Assembly: GCA_035628995.1 (NCBI GenBank)
Contig: DASPIR010000008.1
Coordinates: 82,269-146,268, forward strand
Direction of reading: 5' to 3'
Origin: Clostridia bacterium
Lineage (GTDB): Bacteria > Bacillota > Clostridia > Lutisporales > Lutisporaceae
Length of the DNA: 64,000 nucleotides
Shown piece after piece: positions 8,662-18,201 of the stretch. The notes beneath the pieces are model-generated. The model was not told the DNA's origin and made no database searches. It was given only the letters and a program-made list of their open reading frames with translations. The position numbers and the translations under genes are program-made. Every line of letters begins with the position of its first letter. Position 1 is the stretch's first letter.

Positions 8662-9501
8662 ATGATTATAAAACAGTTTCACAATGCAAAAGAATATTTA
8701 GGCAGAGTTGAAGCCTTCCTCTTAAAGGATGAGGCTTTGAATATTCTCCCGCTTGGAATTATATATTCACTCGCTGAGAGTAAGGAGAACACTGATAGTC
8801 TGCTTGCATTGATTGAAGATGAAAATAGGATTCTGTTTGTCATGATTAGGACAACTATGAATTTGGTGGTCTACGGTGAGGGGCCGAAGCTTGACAAGGT
8901 CATCAACAAAGCTGTTGCCTATATTATAGAGAATAAAATTGAAATTCCGGGCGTCATTGGACCAATTAAGATAGCCACCAGGTTTGCAGAGCAATGGGAG
9001 AAAGTGACCAAATCAAGTATTAAGGTTAGGATGAACCAAAGGCTATATAGATTAGATAAAGTTAATGAAGTAAAAGTATGTGAGGGAAGGTTCAGAGCCG
9101 CTGCATCAGGAGATTCGGGTACAGCAGCAGAATGGACATATGATTTTTCAGAGGAGGCTCTTGAGGGTATATCGATGGAAGCGGCGACTGCACATGCGGA
9201 GAATAGCATCAGGAATGCCATACTGTATTTATGGGAGGATGGAGTTCCGGTTTCTATAGCAAGCAAAGCAAGGTCTACAAAGAATGGCATTGTACTCAAT
9301 CTGGTTTATACTCCTATTGCACTTAGGGGTAAAGGCTATGCAACAAGCTGTGTTGCAGCACTGAGTCAGAAGCTCCTGGATGATGGCTATAAGTTCTGCA
9401 GTCTTTTTACTGATTTATCAAATCCCACATCAAACGATATATATACTAAAATCGGATATAACCCTGTTGCTGATTTCATTGTCTACGATTTTTGCGACTG
9501 A
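8662..9501 (+). CDS. GNAT-family N-acetyltransferase, two-domain
   Basis: A 279-residue acetyltransferase. The C-terminal half holds the GNAT core: a substrate-facing strand VSIASKARSTKNGIVLNLVYTP followed by the acetyl-CoA pyrophosphate loop RGKGYATSCVAALSQ and then FTDLSNPTSNDIYTKIGY. The N-terminal half is a degenerate GNAT-like domain, as in other two-domain clostridial proteins. The acceptor is unknown. AAAGGGGG precedes the ATG by 9 bases. It closes a possible three-gene run with the acetyltransferase and lipoprotein genes. Confidence 0.8.
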   Translation: MIIKQFHNAKEYLGRVEAFLLKDEALNILPLGIIYSLAESKENTDSLLALIEDENRILFVMIRTTMNLVVYGEGPKLDKVINKAVAYIIENKIEIPGVIGPIKIATRFAEQWEKVTKSSIKVRMNQRLYRLDKVNEVKVCEGRFRAAASGDSGTAAEWTYDFSEEALEGISMEAATAHAENSIRNAILYLWEDGVPVSIASKARSTKNGIVLNLVYTPIALRGKGYATSCVAALSQKLLDDGYKFCSLFTDLSNPTSNDIYTKIGYNPVADFIVYDFCD

Positions 9502-9595
9502 TTATTTTTGATTTGACAAATATAAAAGTAAAGAGGATAATCTCTTTAATAAGTGGTTTAAATATACTGTTATGGAATAATAAGGAGGTGGAAAT

Positions 9596-9799
9596 ATGAA
9601 GATTAACACTTATGTGCAGTATCATGGAAAGCAAATTCTTACAGCTGACTTGGAGAAGAAGGTAAAGGAAGTTTGGAGGCAAAAAGGTCATATTGTTAAA
9701 GAAATCGAAAGCATAGCTCTTTACTTCAAGGTTGAAGAAAATGCATGCTACTATGTAGTAAATGGCACTCTTTCGGGTATGGTGCCGATAGAAGGGTAG
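9596..9799 (+). CDS. Small DUF6465-like protein
   Basis: A 67-residue soluble protein with a very strong AAGGAGGTG ribosome-binding site. The layout, with INTYVQYHGKQI, a basic helix, then a beta segment IALYFKVEENACYYVVNG, fits the small DUF6465 group seen in Clostridia. Function is unknown. The gene is tightly convergent with ybaK, separated by only two bases, with no obvious terminator between them. Confidence 0.6.
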   Translation: MKINTYVQYHGKQILTADLEKKVKEVWRQKGHIVKEIESIALYFKVEENACYYVVNGTLSGMVPIEG

Positions 9800-9801
9800 A
9801 C

Positions 9802-10263
9802 TTATTTGCAAACATCTACCCAAGTTCCGCCAGTCACTTCCTGCAAGCGTTCAGGAGATATTTTTACGGCAGAATTCACCGAGCCTGCAGCTGGATAAAC
9901 ATTTTCGAACTCTTTCATTGAAATATCCAAGTAAACATCCAAGCTATTCTTGAGGCCGAAGGGGCATACTCCCCCCACGGGGTGCCCAGTTATCTCCAGC
10001 ACCTCTTCATGGTTCAGCATTGTCGCCTTTTCATGGAAGCAATCCTTGTACTTGCGGTTGTCAATTCTGGCGTCACCCTTTGTAACAATCAATATTTCTC
10101 TATCCTTTAATCCAAATGCCATGGTTTTTGCGATAAGCGCAGGCTCCACACCATGGGCCTTTGCAGCGAGCTCAACAGTAGCAGTGCTTCCATCATGCTC
10201 AAGTATATGAAGATCCATATATCCATTTTCGATAAAAAACTTTCTTACACTTTCCAAACTCAT
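9802..10263 (-). CDS. YbaK/EbsC-type aminoacyl-tRNA deacylase
   Basis: A 153-residue editing-domain protein. Members hydrolyse mischarged aminoacyl-tRNA such as Cys-tRNAPro in trans. The conserved lysine lies in LIAKTMAFGLKDREILIVTKGDARID, and the second part has GHPVGGVCPFGLKN, the usual glycine-rich substrate loop. Length is typical. The start has a GGAAGTAA ribosome-binding site. It is transcribed divergently from the following MDR gene. Specificity cannot be decided from sequence alone. Confidence 0.85.
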   Translation of the reverse strand: MSLESVRKFFIENGYMDLHILEHDGSTATVELAAKAHGVEPALIAKTMAFGLKDREILIVTKGDARIDNRKYKDCFHEKATMLNHEEVLEITGHPVGGVCPFGLKNSLDVYLDISMKEFENVYPAAGSVNSAVKISPERLQEVTGGTWVDVCK

Positions 10264-10374
10264 TACAATTACTTCCTTTCATTTGTATCGAAATCTCTAA
10301 GCGCATATGCTATTCTAATGGTATTATATCATTTTCGACAGGATTACAAAATATTAATCAAGGAGTGATTGATT

Positions 10375-11370
10375 ATGAAGGCAATGGTCATTGACCGATT
10401 TGGTTCACCAGAGGTTTTTCGTGAGGAGGAGCTTGATGTACCTAAGCTGAAGGCTGGTTATGTGCTTGTGAAGGTGCATGCAAGCAGTGTAAATCCGATA
10501 GAGACAAAGATTCGCGCAGGTCTTGTTCCTGCTATAACGCCACCTTTTCCGGCAGTACTTAACGGAGATTTCTCAGGAGTTATTGTCGGGGTAGGGGAAG
10601 AAGTTGCAGGCTTTAGAGTTGGAGATGAGGTTTTTGGCTGCGCGGGGGGAGCCGCTAATGAAAGTGGTGCCTTAGCTGAGTATATGCTGGCAGACTCTAA
10701 GCTCATAGGGCATAAACCGCAAAATACCGATCATAGGATGGCTGCATTTTATCCCCTGGTAAGTTTAACTGCTTATGAACTGCTGGAGAAGGCACAGATA
10801 AAGCAAGGGGATAAAGTGCTAATACATGGAATAGCAGGAGGGGTGGGGCATATTGCTCTCCAGCTGGCTAAAATAAGGGGCGCGAAGGTGTACGGTACCG
10901 TATCGGGAAACTCCAAAGGCAAGAGCGCACTTGATCTTGGAGCAGATGCAGTTATCAACTACAGGGAAAAAAGTGTGGAGGAATACGTTAAGCAGTATAC
11001 TGGCAGTAAAGGCTTTGATGTGGTGATTGATACTGTGGGAGGGGAAAACCTTTTAAACAGCTTCAAGGCAGTTAGGCTGAACGGGACAGTATGCACTACC
11101 AATTCCAGAGTGAGCTTGGACCTGGGGATGATGCACAGGAAGGCAATCAGCCTGAGATGTGTTTTCATACTGATAGCATTGGTGGATGGGGTAGATAGGG
11201 AAAGACATGGGGAAATATTGAAGGAAGTCAAAGAACTTATTGAGAGCGGCAAGCTAAAGATATTGAAAGCAGAGAAGGAGTTCTTGTTTACAAAAGCGGG
11301 AGAAGCCCATAGCTACCTGGAATCAGGAAAAGCCGAAGGTAAAATAGCACTTCTCAGTCCATATATATAA
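10375..11370 (+). CDS. Quinone-oxidoreductase-like MDR protein
   Basis: A 331-residue medium-chain dehydrogenase/reductase without zinc ligands. The N-terminal GroES-like domain (VKVHASSVNPIETKIRAG) is followed by a Rossmann domain with HGIAGGVGHIALQLAK, the NADP-binding loop of the quinone oxidoreductase branch, and GFDVVIDTVGG. It is predicted to reduce quinones or enones with NADPH. ATG 10375 is preferred to TTG 10369 because AAGGAGTG ends 8 bases before it. Confidence 0.85.
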   Translation: MKAMVIDRFGSPEVFREEELDVPKLKAGYVLVKVHASSVNPIETKIRAGLVPAITPPFPAVLNGDFSGVIVGVGEEVAGFRVGDEVFGCAGGAANESGALAEYMLADSKLIGHKPQNTDHRMAAFYPLVSLTAYELLEKAQIKQGDKVLIHGIAGGVGHIALQLAKIRGAKVYGTVSGNSKGKSALDLGADAVINYREKSVEEYVKQYTGSKGFDVVIDTVGGENLLNSFKAVRLNGTVCTTNSRVSLDLGMMHRKAISLRCVFILIALVDGVDRERHGEILKEVKELIESGKLKILKAEKEFLFTKAGEAHSYLESGKAEGKIALLSPYI

Positions 11371-11771
11371 TCAGTGCTGTAGATAAAAAAATCTCAAACA
11401 TTGATATTAAAATGGATATCGAAGAAAACGAGAGATATATCAAGCGTTAGAGACATATTCTGGAATAATGAAAATTTACATAAACTGCGATTGGAGGAGC
11501 CCTGTGGCGTGATGCATACCTGCACTACCTGCTGTGCTCCTATTTTTGTTTTTGAGTCAAAATCAATTTATAGTGGCATAAACAAGTCAAAATGTGCCTT
11601 TGTGTTTTATAGGTGTTGATGATAAGATTAGCCACATAGACAGAATAGCAAATATATTTGCAAGACGTTAAAGAAGGAACTGAGAACTGGAGGATTTGAA
11701 TAGACAAGCATCGAAGCTGCAGAAATGGAATATGTATAAAAATAGGAATAAAAAAAGAAAGGGTGTAGCTA
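11371..11771. other. 401-base gap with one likely terminator
   Basis: No convincing gene was found. A 72-codon frame at 11401-11619 has no ribosome-binding site and unlikely composition. The only clear element is the stem-loop at 11495-11553. The last 60 bases hold the AAAGGGTGTAG ribosome-binding site of the HflK-like gene. Confidence 0.6.
11495..11553 (+). terminator. Probable terminator of the MDR gene
   Basis: AGGAGC (11495-11500) pairs with GCTCCT (11536-11541) around a GC-rich 35-base insert, followed by ATTTTTGTTTTT. Confidence 0.5.
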
Positions 11772-12809
11772 ATGTCAGATAAATTAGGGGGTATCCTGGG
11801 AGGACTTGCTAATGCCGTAAAAGGCGGAGCCGCAGGGCCAGGAGCAGGCAAAATCATAAAGAAGGTCGCCATTATTGTGATTCTCGGTTGGGTGGCGTTA
11901 AACTTATTGTTTGGTACAGTGTATAAGATGGATATTGGCTGGAATGGCGTGATAACCAGGTTTGGCAAGGTAGTGAAAATCGAGACAAAAGACGGACTAC
12001 ATGTAAAGCTGCCTTTTATAGACAATCTGCAGAAGGTTAATGTGCAGCAGATAAGGAAGCTTGAGTATGGATACCGGACACTGCGGGAAGGCGACAACGG
12101 GAGAGATCCTGAATACCAGGATGTTATGGATGAAGCAATGGTCATAGTCGACGCCAAAGGCAACAACAGCTCGGTGGTACTGACTAATATTGTGGTTAGG
12201 TATCGTATAATAGATCCTTATAAATATTTATATAGGGTTGATGATCTGGAAGGCACAATGATGCTTGCTTTGGAAGATTGCGTGAGAAATGCGGCTCAAA
12301 TATTCACTCTGAATGAAGCCTTGACCAATAAAAGCATAATAGATGATGAGATATTCCCGGAATTTCAGAAGGTGTTGAACCAATATGATGCCGGAATACA
12401 GGTTGTGGAGGTAAAAACTCAGAATACTGAGCTGCTGCCGGAGGTTGATCAAGCATATCAGCAGGTTGAAGAAGCCAACCAGTTCAAGAACAGCAAGATA
12501 CAGGAAGCAATGAAAATGAAAAATATGTTGGTGCCTCAAGCCGAAGCAGAGGCTAAGAAGCTTACTGAGGGTGCCAAGGGAGATGCTGCTATAACTGTAG
12601 CTAATGCTAAGGCGAGTGTAGCCCAGTACAATTCTTTATATGAAGAGTACAAGAAGAACCCGGATGTTGTAAGAGAAAAGTACTACGTGGAAGCTATGAG
12701 GGAGTTTATAAAGAATAACAAGGTTGTAGTGGATCTTACAGATAAAGGGCAGATGTATAAATTCTACAACATGGATCAAGGTGCGGTAAAACAGCAGGTT
12801 GCACAGTAA
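11772..12809 (+). CDS. hflK: SPFH-domain membrane protein, HflK-like
   Basis: A 345-residue protein with a glycine-rich N-terminus, one transmembrane helix (VAIIVILGWVALNLLFGTVY), then a prohibitin/SPFH domain (GVITRFGKVVKIETKDGLHVKLPF...IVVRYRIIDPYKYLYRV) and a long alanine- and glutamate-rich coiled coil. In proteobacteria HflK pairs with HflC around FtsH and modulates membrane-protein degradation. The following gene encodes a similar protein after a 20-base gap, so an HflK/HflC-like pair is the best reading. Plain prohibitin or flotillin roles cannot be excluded. The gene symbol is by analogy. Confidence 0.75.
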   Translation: MSDKLGGILGGLANAVKGGAAGPGAGKIIKKVAIIVILGWVALNLLFGTVYKMDIGWNGVITRFGKVVKIETKDGLHVKLPFIDNLQKVNVQQIRKLEYGYRTLREGDNGRDPEYQDVMDEAMVIVDAKGNNSSVVLTNIVVRYRIIDPYKYLYRVDDLEGTMMLALEDCVRNAAQIFTLNEALTNKSIIDDEIFPEFQKVLNQYDAGIQVVEVKTQNTELLPEVDQAYQQVEEANQFKNSKIQEAMKMKNMLVPQAEAEAKKLTEGAKGDAAITVANAKASVAQYNSLYEEYKKNPDVVREKYYVEAMREFIKNNKVVVDLTDKGQMYKFYNMDQGAVKQQVAQ

Positions 12810-12829
12810 GTAGGAAGTGAGGGAAAATA

Positions 12830-13756
12830 ATGATTAAGAAGATAATTATATGGGGTGCTGCAGCTTTGTTCATATTCGGACTGCTGACAGTGCCGTACAC
12901 TGTGGCCGAGGATGAAGTAGCTCTTGTTAAAAGGTGGGGCAAGGTTCAGAAGGTAATAGTGAATACTCAGGACATGGAAAATGTAAGGGAAGCTTTGAAG
13001 GATAAGGGTTATAATGTAGAAGTCACTGACCGGAAGGGCTTGAACTTCAGACTTCCTATAGCTGACGATGTAACAGAGTATACAACTAAATATCTTACTT
13101 ATATATCTGTAAGAGATACTGTTAATACTTCTGACCGAAAAAAGATAGATATAAATATGTATTCCCAGTATAGGATTGTAAACCCGGTGCTGGTAAATAT
13201 GAGAAGCTATGGCAAAGGTGACCTCAACAAGCTTATGGATGACAGGGTATATCCTGTTGTAATTCAAACAGCCAATACCCTGAGGTTTGATGAGTTTTTC
13301 GATAAGGGTAAGACTGAGTCAGTGTTGAAGACAAGAACAGAAGCGCTGAGCAAAGAGCTCCTATTTGATTATGGCGTTGAGGTTGCTGATATTGCGATAC
13401 ACAGAAGAAACTTCCCGACAGCCAATATCCAGTCAATACAAAATAAAATGATTGAAGAGATAAGAAAGGATAGTGAAAAGCTTAAGGCAGAAGGCCAGTC
13501 CCAATATGACAAGGACGTATCTGAAGCAGAAAGGCAGAAGAAAGAAGTAATTGCTAAAGCCATAGAAGATTCGGCAAATATCAAAGCTACTGCTGATACG
13601 CAAGCGATTAAAATATATGAGGAATCTCTAAGTAAGGATTTAGAGTTCTATAGATTCATACAGAGGACGAACACCTATAAGGAAATGAAGGATACAACGG
13701 TATTCGTGGATAAGGACAATGACTTCATGGATTATCTGAATGGATATAAAAGATAG
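12830..13756 (+). CDS. hflC: SPFH-domain membrane protein, HflC-like
   Basis: A 308-residue partner of the upstream HflK-like protein: an N-terminal membrane anchor (IWGAAALFIFGLLTVPY), an SPFH domain (EDEVALVKRWGKVQKV...GLNFRLPIADDVTEY), a coiled coil rich in Lys/Glu/Ala (KLKAEGQSQYDKDVSEAER), and a C-terminal EFYRFIQRTNTYKEM segment typical of HflC. The anchor puts most of the protein outside or periplasm-facing in Gram-negatives. The topology in this Gram-positive is inferred to be extracellular. AGGAAGTGAGGG precedes the ATG. The transcript ends at the terminator overlapping the stop codon. Confidence 0.78.
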   Translation: MIKKIIIWGAAALFIFGLLTVPYTVAEDEVALVKRWGKVQKVIVNTQDMENVREALKDKGYNVEVTDRKGLNFRLPIADDVTEYTTKYLTYISVRDTVNTSDRKKIDINMYSQYRIVNPVLVNMRSYGKGDLNKLMDDRVYPVVIQTANTLRFDEFFDKGKTESVLKTRTEALSKELLFDYGVEVADIAIHRRNFPTANIQSIQNKMIEEIRKDSEKLKAEGQSQYDKDVSEAERQKKEVIAKAIEDSANIKATADTQAIKIYEESLSKDLEFYRFIQRTNTYKEMKDTTVFVDKDNDFMDYLNGYKR

Positions 13757-13779
13757 GCAAAAAACCTATCTTTTTTTTT
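13749..13779 (+). terminator. Intrinsic terminator of the hflKC-like operon
   Basis: AAAGATAGG (13749-13757, containing the hflC stop) pairs with CCTATCTTT (13765-13773), followed by a run of T. Confidence 0.88.
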
Positions 13780-13860
13780 AGGTATGAAAAATTTTGTTGC
13801 AAACTGAGCATAATAAATGTATTGTTAAATAGTTACATAAAAAAGATAGGATGGTAGTGA

Positions 13861-15447
13861 ATGGAAACAGTGAAATTTGAAGATTTAAATTTATCAAGTG
13901 AAATTCTTAAAGCAGTAGAGAATAAAGGTTTTGAAGAGGCATCTCCGATACAAGCGCAAGCAATTCCCTACGCACTGGAAGGAAGGGACGTAATTGGCCA
14001 AGCTCAGACCGGAACTGGAAAAACAGCAGCTTTCGGCATACCGATGCTTGAAAGGCTAAGTCATGAAGAAAAAGCAATTCAAGCACTGGTGTTATGTCCG
14101 ACAAGAGAGCTTGCCATACAGGTCGCTGAGGAAATCAGGGAGCTTGCCAAGTTCAAAAGGGGAGTAGAGATTCTCCCTATATATGGTGGTCAGCCTATCG
14201 ACAGGCAGATGAAAGCTTTGAAGAGAAGGCCGCAAATTATTGTAGGAACACCTGGCAGAGTTATGGACCATATGGAAAGAGGTACTCTGAAAATTGACCA
14301 TGTCAAAATGGTAGTTCTGGACGAAGCGGATGAAATGCTGGATATGGGCTTCATAGATGACATAGTCACTATACTAAAGTCTGTTCCAGACGAACGACAG
14401 ACCTTGTTGTTCTCTGCAACTATGCCAAGGCAGATTTTGGACCTCACAAAGAAGTTTCAGAAGAACCCAAAGCATATAATGGTAGTTCATAAGGAACTGA
14501 CTGCACCTAAGGTTGAGCAGGTATACTTTGAAGTAAAAGAAAAGACTAAACCGGAAGTATTATCAAGACTTATTGATATGTACAATCCGAAGCTGTCACT
14601 GGTTTTTTGCAACACAAAGAGAAAAGTTGATGAACTGGTAGCGGATCTGCAGGGCAGAGGATATTTCGCTGATGCACTTCACGGAGATTTGAAGCAGGTG
14701 CAGAGAGATAGGGTAATGGCTAAATTCAGGAGCGGAGCGGTAGATATTCTTGTTGCTACTGATGTAGCTGCCAGAGGTATTGACGTAGACGACATAGAGG
14801 CTGTATTCAATTATGATTTACCACAGGATGAAGAATACTATGTTCACAGGATAGGCCGAACAGCCAGAGCCGGAAGAGAAGGCAGAGCATTTACCTTTGT
14901 TATTGGCAGAGAAATTTATAAGCTGAGAGATATTCAGAGGTATGCCAAAGTTAAGATCACACTTAAGAAAGCACCGTCTTCTGAGGATGTAGAAGAAGTC
15001 AGAAGCAATATGTTCATGGAAAAGATAAAGGAAGTCATGGAAGAGGGAGACCTCAGCCCATATATTGCTTCAATAGAACGTTTGGCTGAAGAAGATTATG
15101 CCTCAATTGACATTGCTGCCGCACTTTTGAAAATGGCTATTGGCGGCAAGGCTAGAGAAGCACAGCCTGAAGAGAAGGACTTCGAAAATACTGGGGGAGA
15201 ACCTGGAATGGTAAGACTCTTCATAAATATCGGCAGAAACCAGAACATAAAACCTGGGGATATTGTTGGAGGCATTGCTGGAGAAACAGGTATTCCGGGC
15301 AAGCTCATCGGCAGTATAGATATCTATGACAAATATACTTTTGTTGAAGTGCCGAGAGAATACGCCAATGATGTAATAAAGACTATGAAAGACAATCAGA
15401 TAAAAGGCAAGAGAATTAACATAGAGCCAGCCAACGCAAAGCACTAG
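13861..15447 (+). CDS. DEAD-box RNA helicase (DeaD/CshA/DbpA type)
   Basis: A 528-residue ATP-dependent RNA helicase acting in ribosome assembly or RNA decay. The Q-motif is near residues 24-31, Walker A AQTGTGKT at 48-55, DEAD at 154-157, SAT at about 185, and HRIGRTARAG in the second RecA domain. The C-terminus (from about 455, GMVRLFINIGRNQNIKPGDIVGGIAGETG) is a DbpA-type RNA-binding domain, which in relatives recognises 23S rRNA hairpin 92. The start follows a weak GGATGGTAG. It is a single-gene unit. Confidence 0.92.
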   Translation: METVKFEDLNLSSEILKAVENKGFEEASPIQAQAIPYALEGRDVIGQAQTGTGKTAAFGIPMLERLSHEEKAIQALVLCPTRELAIQVAEEIRELAKFKRGVEILPIYGGQPIDRQMKALKRRPQIIVGTPGRVMDHMERGTLKIDHVKMVVLDEADEMLDMGFIDDIVTILKSVPDERQTLLFSATMPRQILDLTKKFQKNPKHIMVVHKELTAPKVEQVYFEVKEKTKPEVLSRLIDMYNPKLSLVFCNTKRKVDELVADLQGRGYFADALHGDLKQVQRDRVMAKFRSGAVDILVATDVAARGIDVDDIEAVFNYDLPQDEEYYVHRIGRTARAGREGRAFTFVIGREIYKLRDIQRYAKVKITLKKAPSSEDVEEVRSNMFMEKIKEVMEEGDLSPYIASIERLAEEDYASIDIAAALLKMAIGGKAREAQPEEKDFENTGGEPGMVRLFINIGRNQNIKPGDIVGGIAGETGIPGKLIGSIDIYDKYTFVEVPREYANDVIKTMKDNQIKGKRINIEPANAKH

Positions 15448-15486
15448 CAGGGGAGCAGTAATAAAGAAATAGTTATTGACTAGTGA

Positions 15487-15525
15487 AATAGGAGTCAGCC
15501 GAAAGAGGTTGACTCCTATTATTTA
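15487..15525 (+). terminator. Terminator of the helicase gene
   Basis: AATAGGAGTCA (15487-15497) pairs with TGACTCCTATT (15510-15520), then ATTTAT. The stem is strong, the T-run weak. Confidence 0.65.
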
Positions 15526-15673
15526 TGTGTTTGGAGTCACATTCGCCATTCAGATGACCTGTTTCCTTTCTTAGTTTGCAATTCGGTTACAAATTGTCAT
15601 TTTCGTTGTAAAAAAGAATGTTAGATAATATAATGGAAATGTGTGGAAATTATACTGAAAGGGGTTTTATGAA

Positions 15674-18007
15674 ATGTGGAAAAAAGTTGTTGCTACAGTA
15701 ATTGTGCTTTTGCTTGCATTGGGAGGGGTATTTAATGCTGCTGCCGATAGCACAAGTGTATCTTCAAGCATTAGCATTATAGCACCAAGCAATTCAGCAA
15801 GTGCAACTGCAGTAGCAGGAAATCAGGTTGAAGAAAAGAATGTCAAGGTAACAAAGGAGGAAGCAAAGCAGATTTCTTTGGAAATGCTGAGGAAGCATTT
15901 TGGGCTTGAAATTGACGAGAAAAAATACCAGGAGATGGTGCAGCTGACTCCGGGCTATGAAATTGGGAAAGGTTATACCTGGCAGCTTAACTGGAATATG
16001 AGCAATAGTGACATGTTTACACATATAAGCACAGTTATTGATGCTTCTACGGGTAAGTTTTTGGGGTTCAACAGAAGTCAAAGCTACAGGAATCAAGAAC
16101 AGGTGATAGTTGCTGACATTACAAAGGATCAAGCCCGTAAGCTGACAGAAGAGTTCCTTAAGAAAATCAACCCGGAAGAATTTAAACAAGTAAAGCTTGA
16201 AGATTACGGAAGTGAAATTTTATACTCCAGCAGGGTAAGACCAAATTACAATTTTAACTTTACCAGAGAAGTCAATGGCTTAAGCTATCCGTACAATTAC
16301 ATTATGCTTGGAATAAATGGCGCTGACGGGAGTATAGTAAACTACAGCATAAACTGGCAGTATGATTTAAAATTGCCGGCATTAGAAGGTTTGGTGGATA
16401 AGGAAAAAGCTCTGAGAATTTTCAAAGACAAGTTCAGTATGGACTTGAGCTATATATCTGCAAGGAGCAGGTTTACAAGTTATATGGCACCTACAGAGAC
16501 AAAACTCGTATATACGCCAAGCCCTGACAGCGGTGTAGTCATAGATGCAAAGACAGGGGAGGCATTGGGCTACAATGATCAGAAGCTTGATACTCTCAAA
16601 AAAAGAGATATATCACAAGAGCAGAAAAATAAAATGGCAGAGGGTAAATCCAAGCTGTCCGTAGGATCTGGCGAGTTGACCAGCGAAAAGGCAGAAGCCT
16701 ACATTAACAGTCTGGTAAAGGAATTTTTCGGTTCGGGTTATAAAGCCGAAAATCTGGGCTATTCAGAAAATGAGATGGCAATGAATGAGGGAAGCAGGAA
16801 AACGTGGACTGCAGAAGTCATGGAGGATAAGCCGGAAGCATATCAGGGCAAGGGCACTATTTCAATAGACAGTACATCGGGAGAAATACTGAATATAGGA
16901 AGATATATTTTCGAGGATTGGTATGGAAAGGAATACGAGAGGAAGATCACTTGGGAGCAGGCTTATGATAAAGCAGCAGAGTTACTGGGGAAATATTATC
17001 CTCATAGGCTTGGAGATATAAGAACTGAGCAGATTTATCAGGAAAACCTGTATCAGGTTAATGGAAAGCTGATGCCTGACAGGATGATATATTTCAATTT
17101 CCCCAGACTTGTGAATGGAATCATGTATGCCAACAATTCAATAAATATATCTATTGATACACAGACAGGAGAAGTAAACGATTTGTACCATAACTGGAGT
17201 AAAACCCTCAGCTTTCCTAAGGCTGAAGGTATAATCGACAAAGAAAAAGCAGAAGAGCAGTTTTTCAAGGAATTTGATGTCAAGCTTGCTTATTCCAGAT
17301 ATAATGAGAAGGTCAATCAGAATGATTACTTGCCGAATCATAGAATTGTATATACCCTTGAGCATAAGCAGAAGAAAAACAGCAGCAGGAACATTGATGC
17401 TTTTTCAGGAAAGCTCCTGGACTATGAAGGCAATGAGTTGGGTGCAGTACAAAATAATTTTTACGAAACAATCAAGGGCAACCCTGCAGAAAAGGAGCTA
17501 AGCATACTGGCTTTCCAAAATATTATCGATACCAGGAGCTTCAAGCCGGATAGCGAGATAACGTACATGGAGCTCTTGAGGATGCTTGTCAATGTAAAGG
17601 GTTACCGACCTTATTCAACAAGAGACCAGCTTGAACTGCAGTTTAAGAATGTTGACAAGAAAAGTGAGAACTATCCATACTTGATGGAGGCCGTAAGGTA
17701 TAGAATCATTGAAAACAAACCGGTGGAATTGAAGCTGGATGCAAAGGTTACAAGAGAGCAAATGGCTGAATGGATAGTGAAGCTGCTGAAATATGAAAAG
17801 CTGGCAAAGGCAAAGGGCATATTTGTGCTCGATTATAAGGATGCTGATGAGATAAACGGCGATTTGAAGGGTCATGTTGCAATAGCCAAGGGGTTGGGAA
17901 TAATCGATGGGACTTCGGAAATGTTCGGACCCAAGGAAAACTTGAAAATGCAGGAAGCAGCTTTGATTATTTACAGGGCATTGGACAGTATGAGAGAAAT
18001 AAAATAG
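15674..18007 (+). CDS. Secreted YcdB/YcdC-repeat protein with S-layer homology domains
   Basis: A 777-residue exported protein. A signal peptide (KKVVATVIVLLLALGGVF, cleavage near AAADS) is followed by a Ser-rich linker and two long YcdB/YcdC repeats, each with an IDASTGKFLGF or ISIDSTSGEILNI propeptide-like (PepSY-type) unit and internal EKALRIFKDKF helices. From about residue 610 come SLH-like segments (ILAFQNIIDTRSFKPDSEITYMELL, ITREQMAEWI-like, IDGTSEMFGPKENLKMQEAALII) that bind pyruvylated cell-wall polymer. Such proteins are displayed on the surface and are mostly uncharacterised. A GAAAGGGG ribosome-binding site supports ATG 15674. Confidence 0.8.
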   Translation: MWKKVVATVIVLLLALGGVFNAAADSTSVSSSISIIAPSNSASATAVAGNQVEEKNVKVTKEEAKQISLEMLRKHFGLEIDEKKYQEMVQLTPGYEIGKGYTWQLNWNMSNSDMFTHISTVIDASTGKFLGFNRSQSYRNQEQVIVADITKDQARKLTEEFLKKINPEEFKQVKLEDYGSEILYSSRVRPNYNFNFTREVNGLSYPYNYIMLGINGADGSIVNYSINWQYDLKLPALEGLVDKEKALRIFKDKFSMDLSYISARSRFTSYMAPTETKLVYTPSPDSGVVIDAKTGEALGYNDQKLDTLKKRDISQEQKNKMAEGKSKLSVGSGELTSEKAEAYINSLVKEFFGSGYKAENLGYSENEMAMNEGSRKTWTAEVMEDKPEAYQGKGTISIDSTSGEILNIGRYIFEDWYGKEYERKITWEQAYDKAAELLGKYYPHRLGDIRTEQIYQENLYQVNGKLMPDRMIYFNFPRLVNGIMYANNSINISIDTQTGEVNDLYHNWSKTLSFPKAEGIIDKEKAEEQFFKEFDVKLAYSRYNEKVNQNDYLPNHRIVYTLEHKQKKNSSRNIDAFSGKLLDYEGNELGAVQNNFYETIKGNPAEKELSILAFQNIIDTRSFKPDSEITYMELLRMLVNVKGYRPYSTRDQLELQFKNVDKKSENYPYLMEAVRYRIIENKPVELKLDAKVTREQMAEWIVKLLKYEKLAKAKGIFVLDYKDADEINGDLKGHVAIAKGLGIIDGTSEMFGPKENLKMQEAALIIYRALDSMREIK

Positions 18008-18028
18008 AAGCCGGATATAAGTGATATG

Positions 18029-18060
18029 AAAGCTTCGCAGTGGATGCTGCGAGGCTTTTA
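18029..18060 (+). terminator. Terminator of the SLH protein gene
   Basis: AAAGCTTCGCAG (18029-18040) pairs with CTGCGAGGCTTT (18047-18058), followed by TTA. The T-run is short. Confidence 0.65.
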
Positions 18061-18201
18061 ATACTTATATTGTATCTGAGACATCATTGGGGCTAATAAT
18101 ATAATATTAACTGGCTGGATACAGATTGGTTTTTGCGATATAATTGGGATAAATTATTAATGGGCCCTTGAAAGATGGTCCTAAAACAATGGGGTGATAG
18201 C

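Noticed and set aside
11401..11619. 72-codon frame after the MDR gene
   Set aside because: It lacks a ribosome-binding site and contains the terminator hairpin of the preceding gene.
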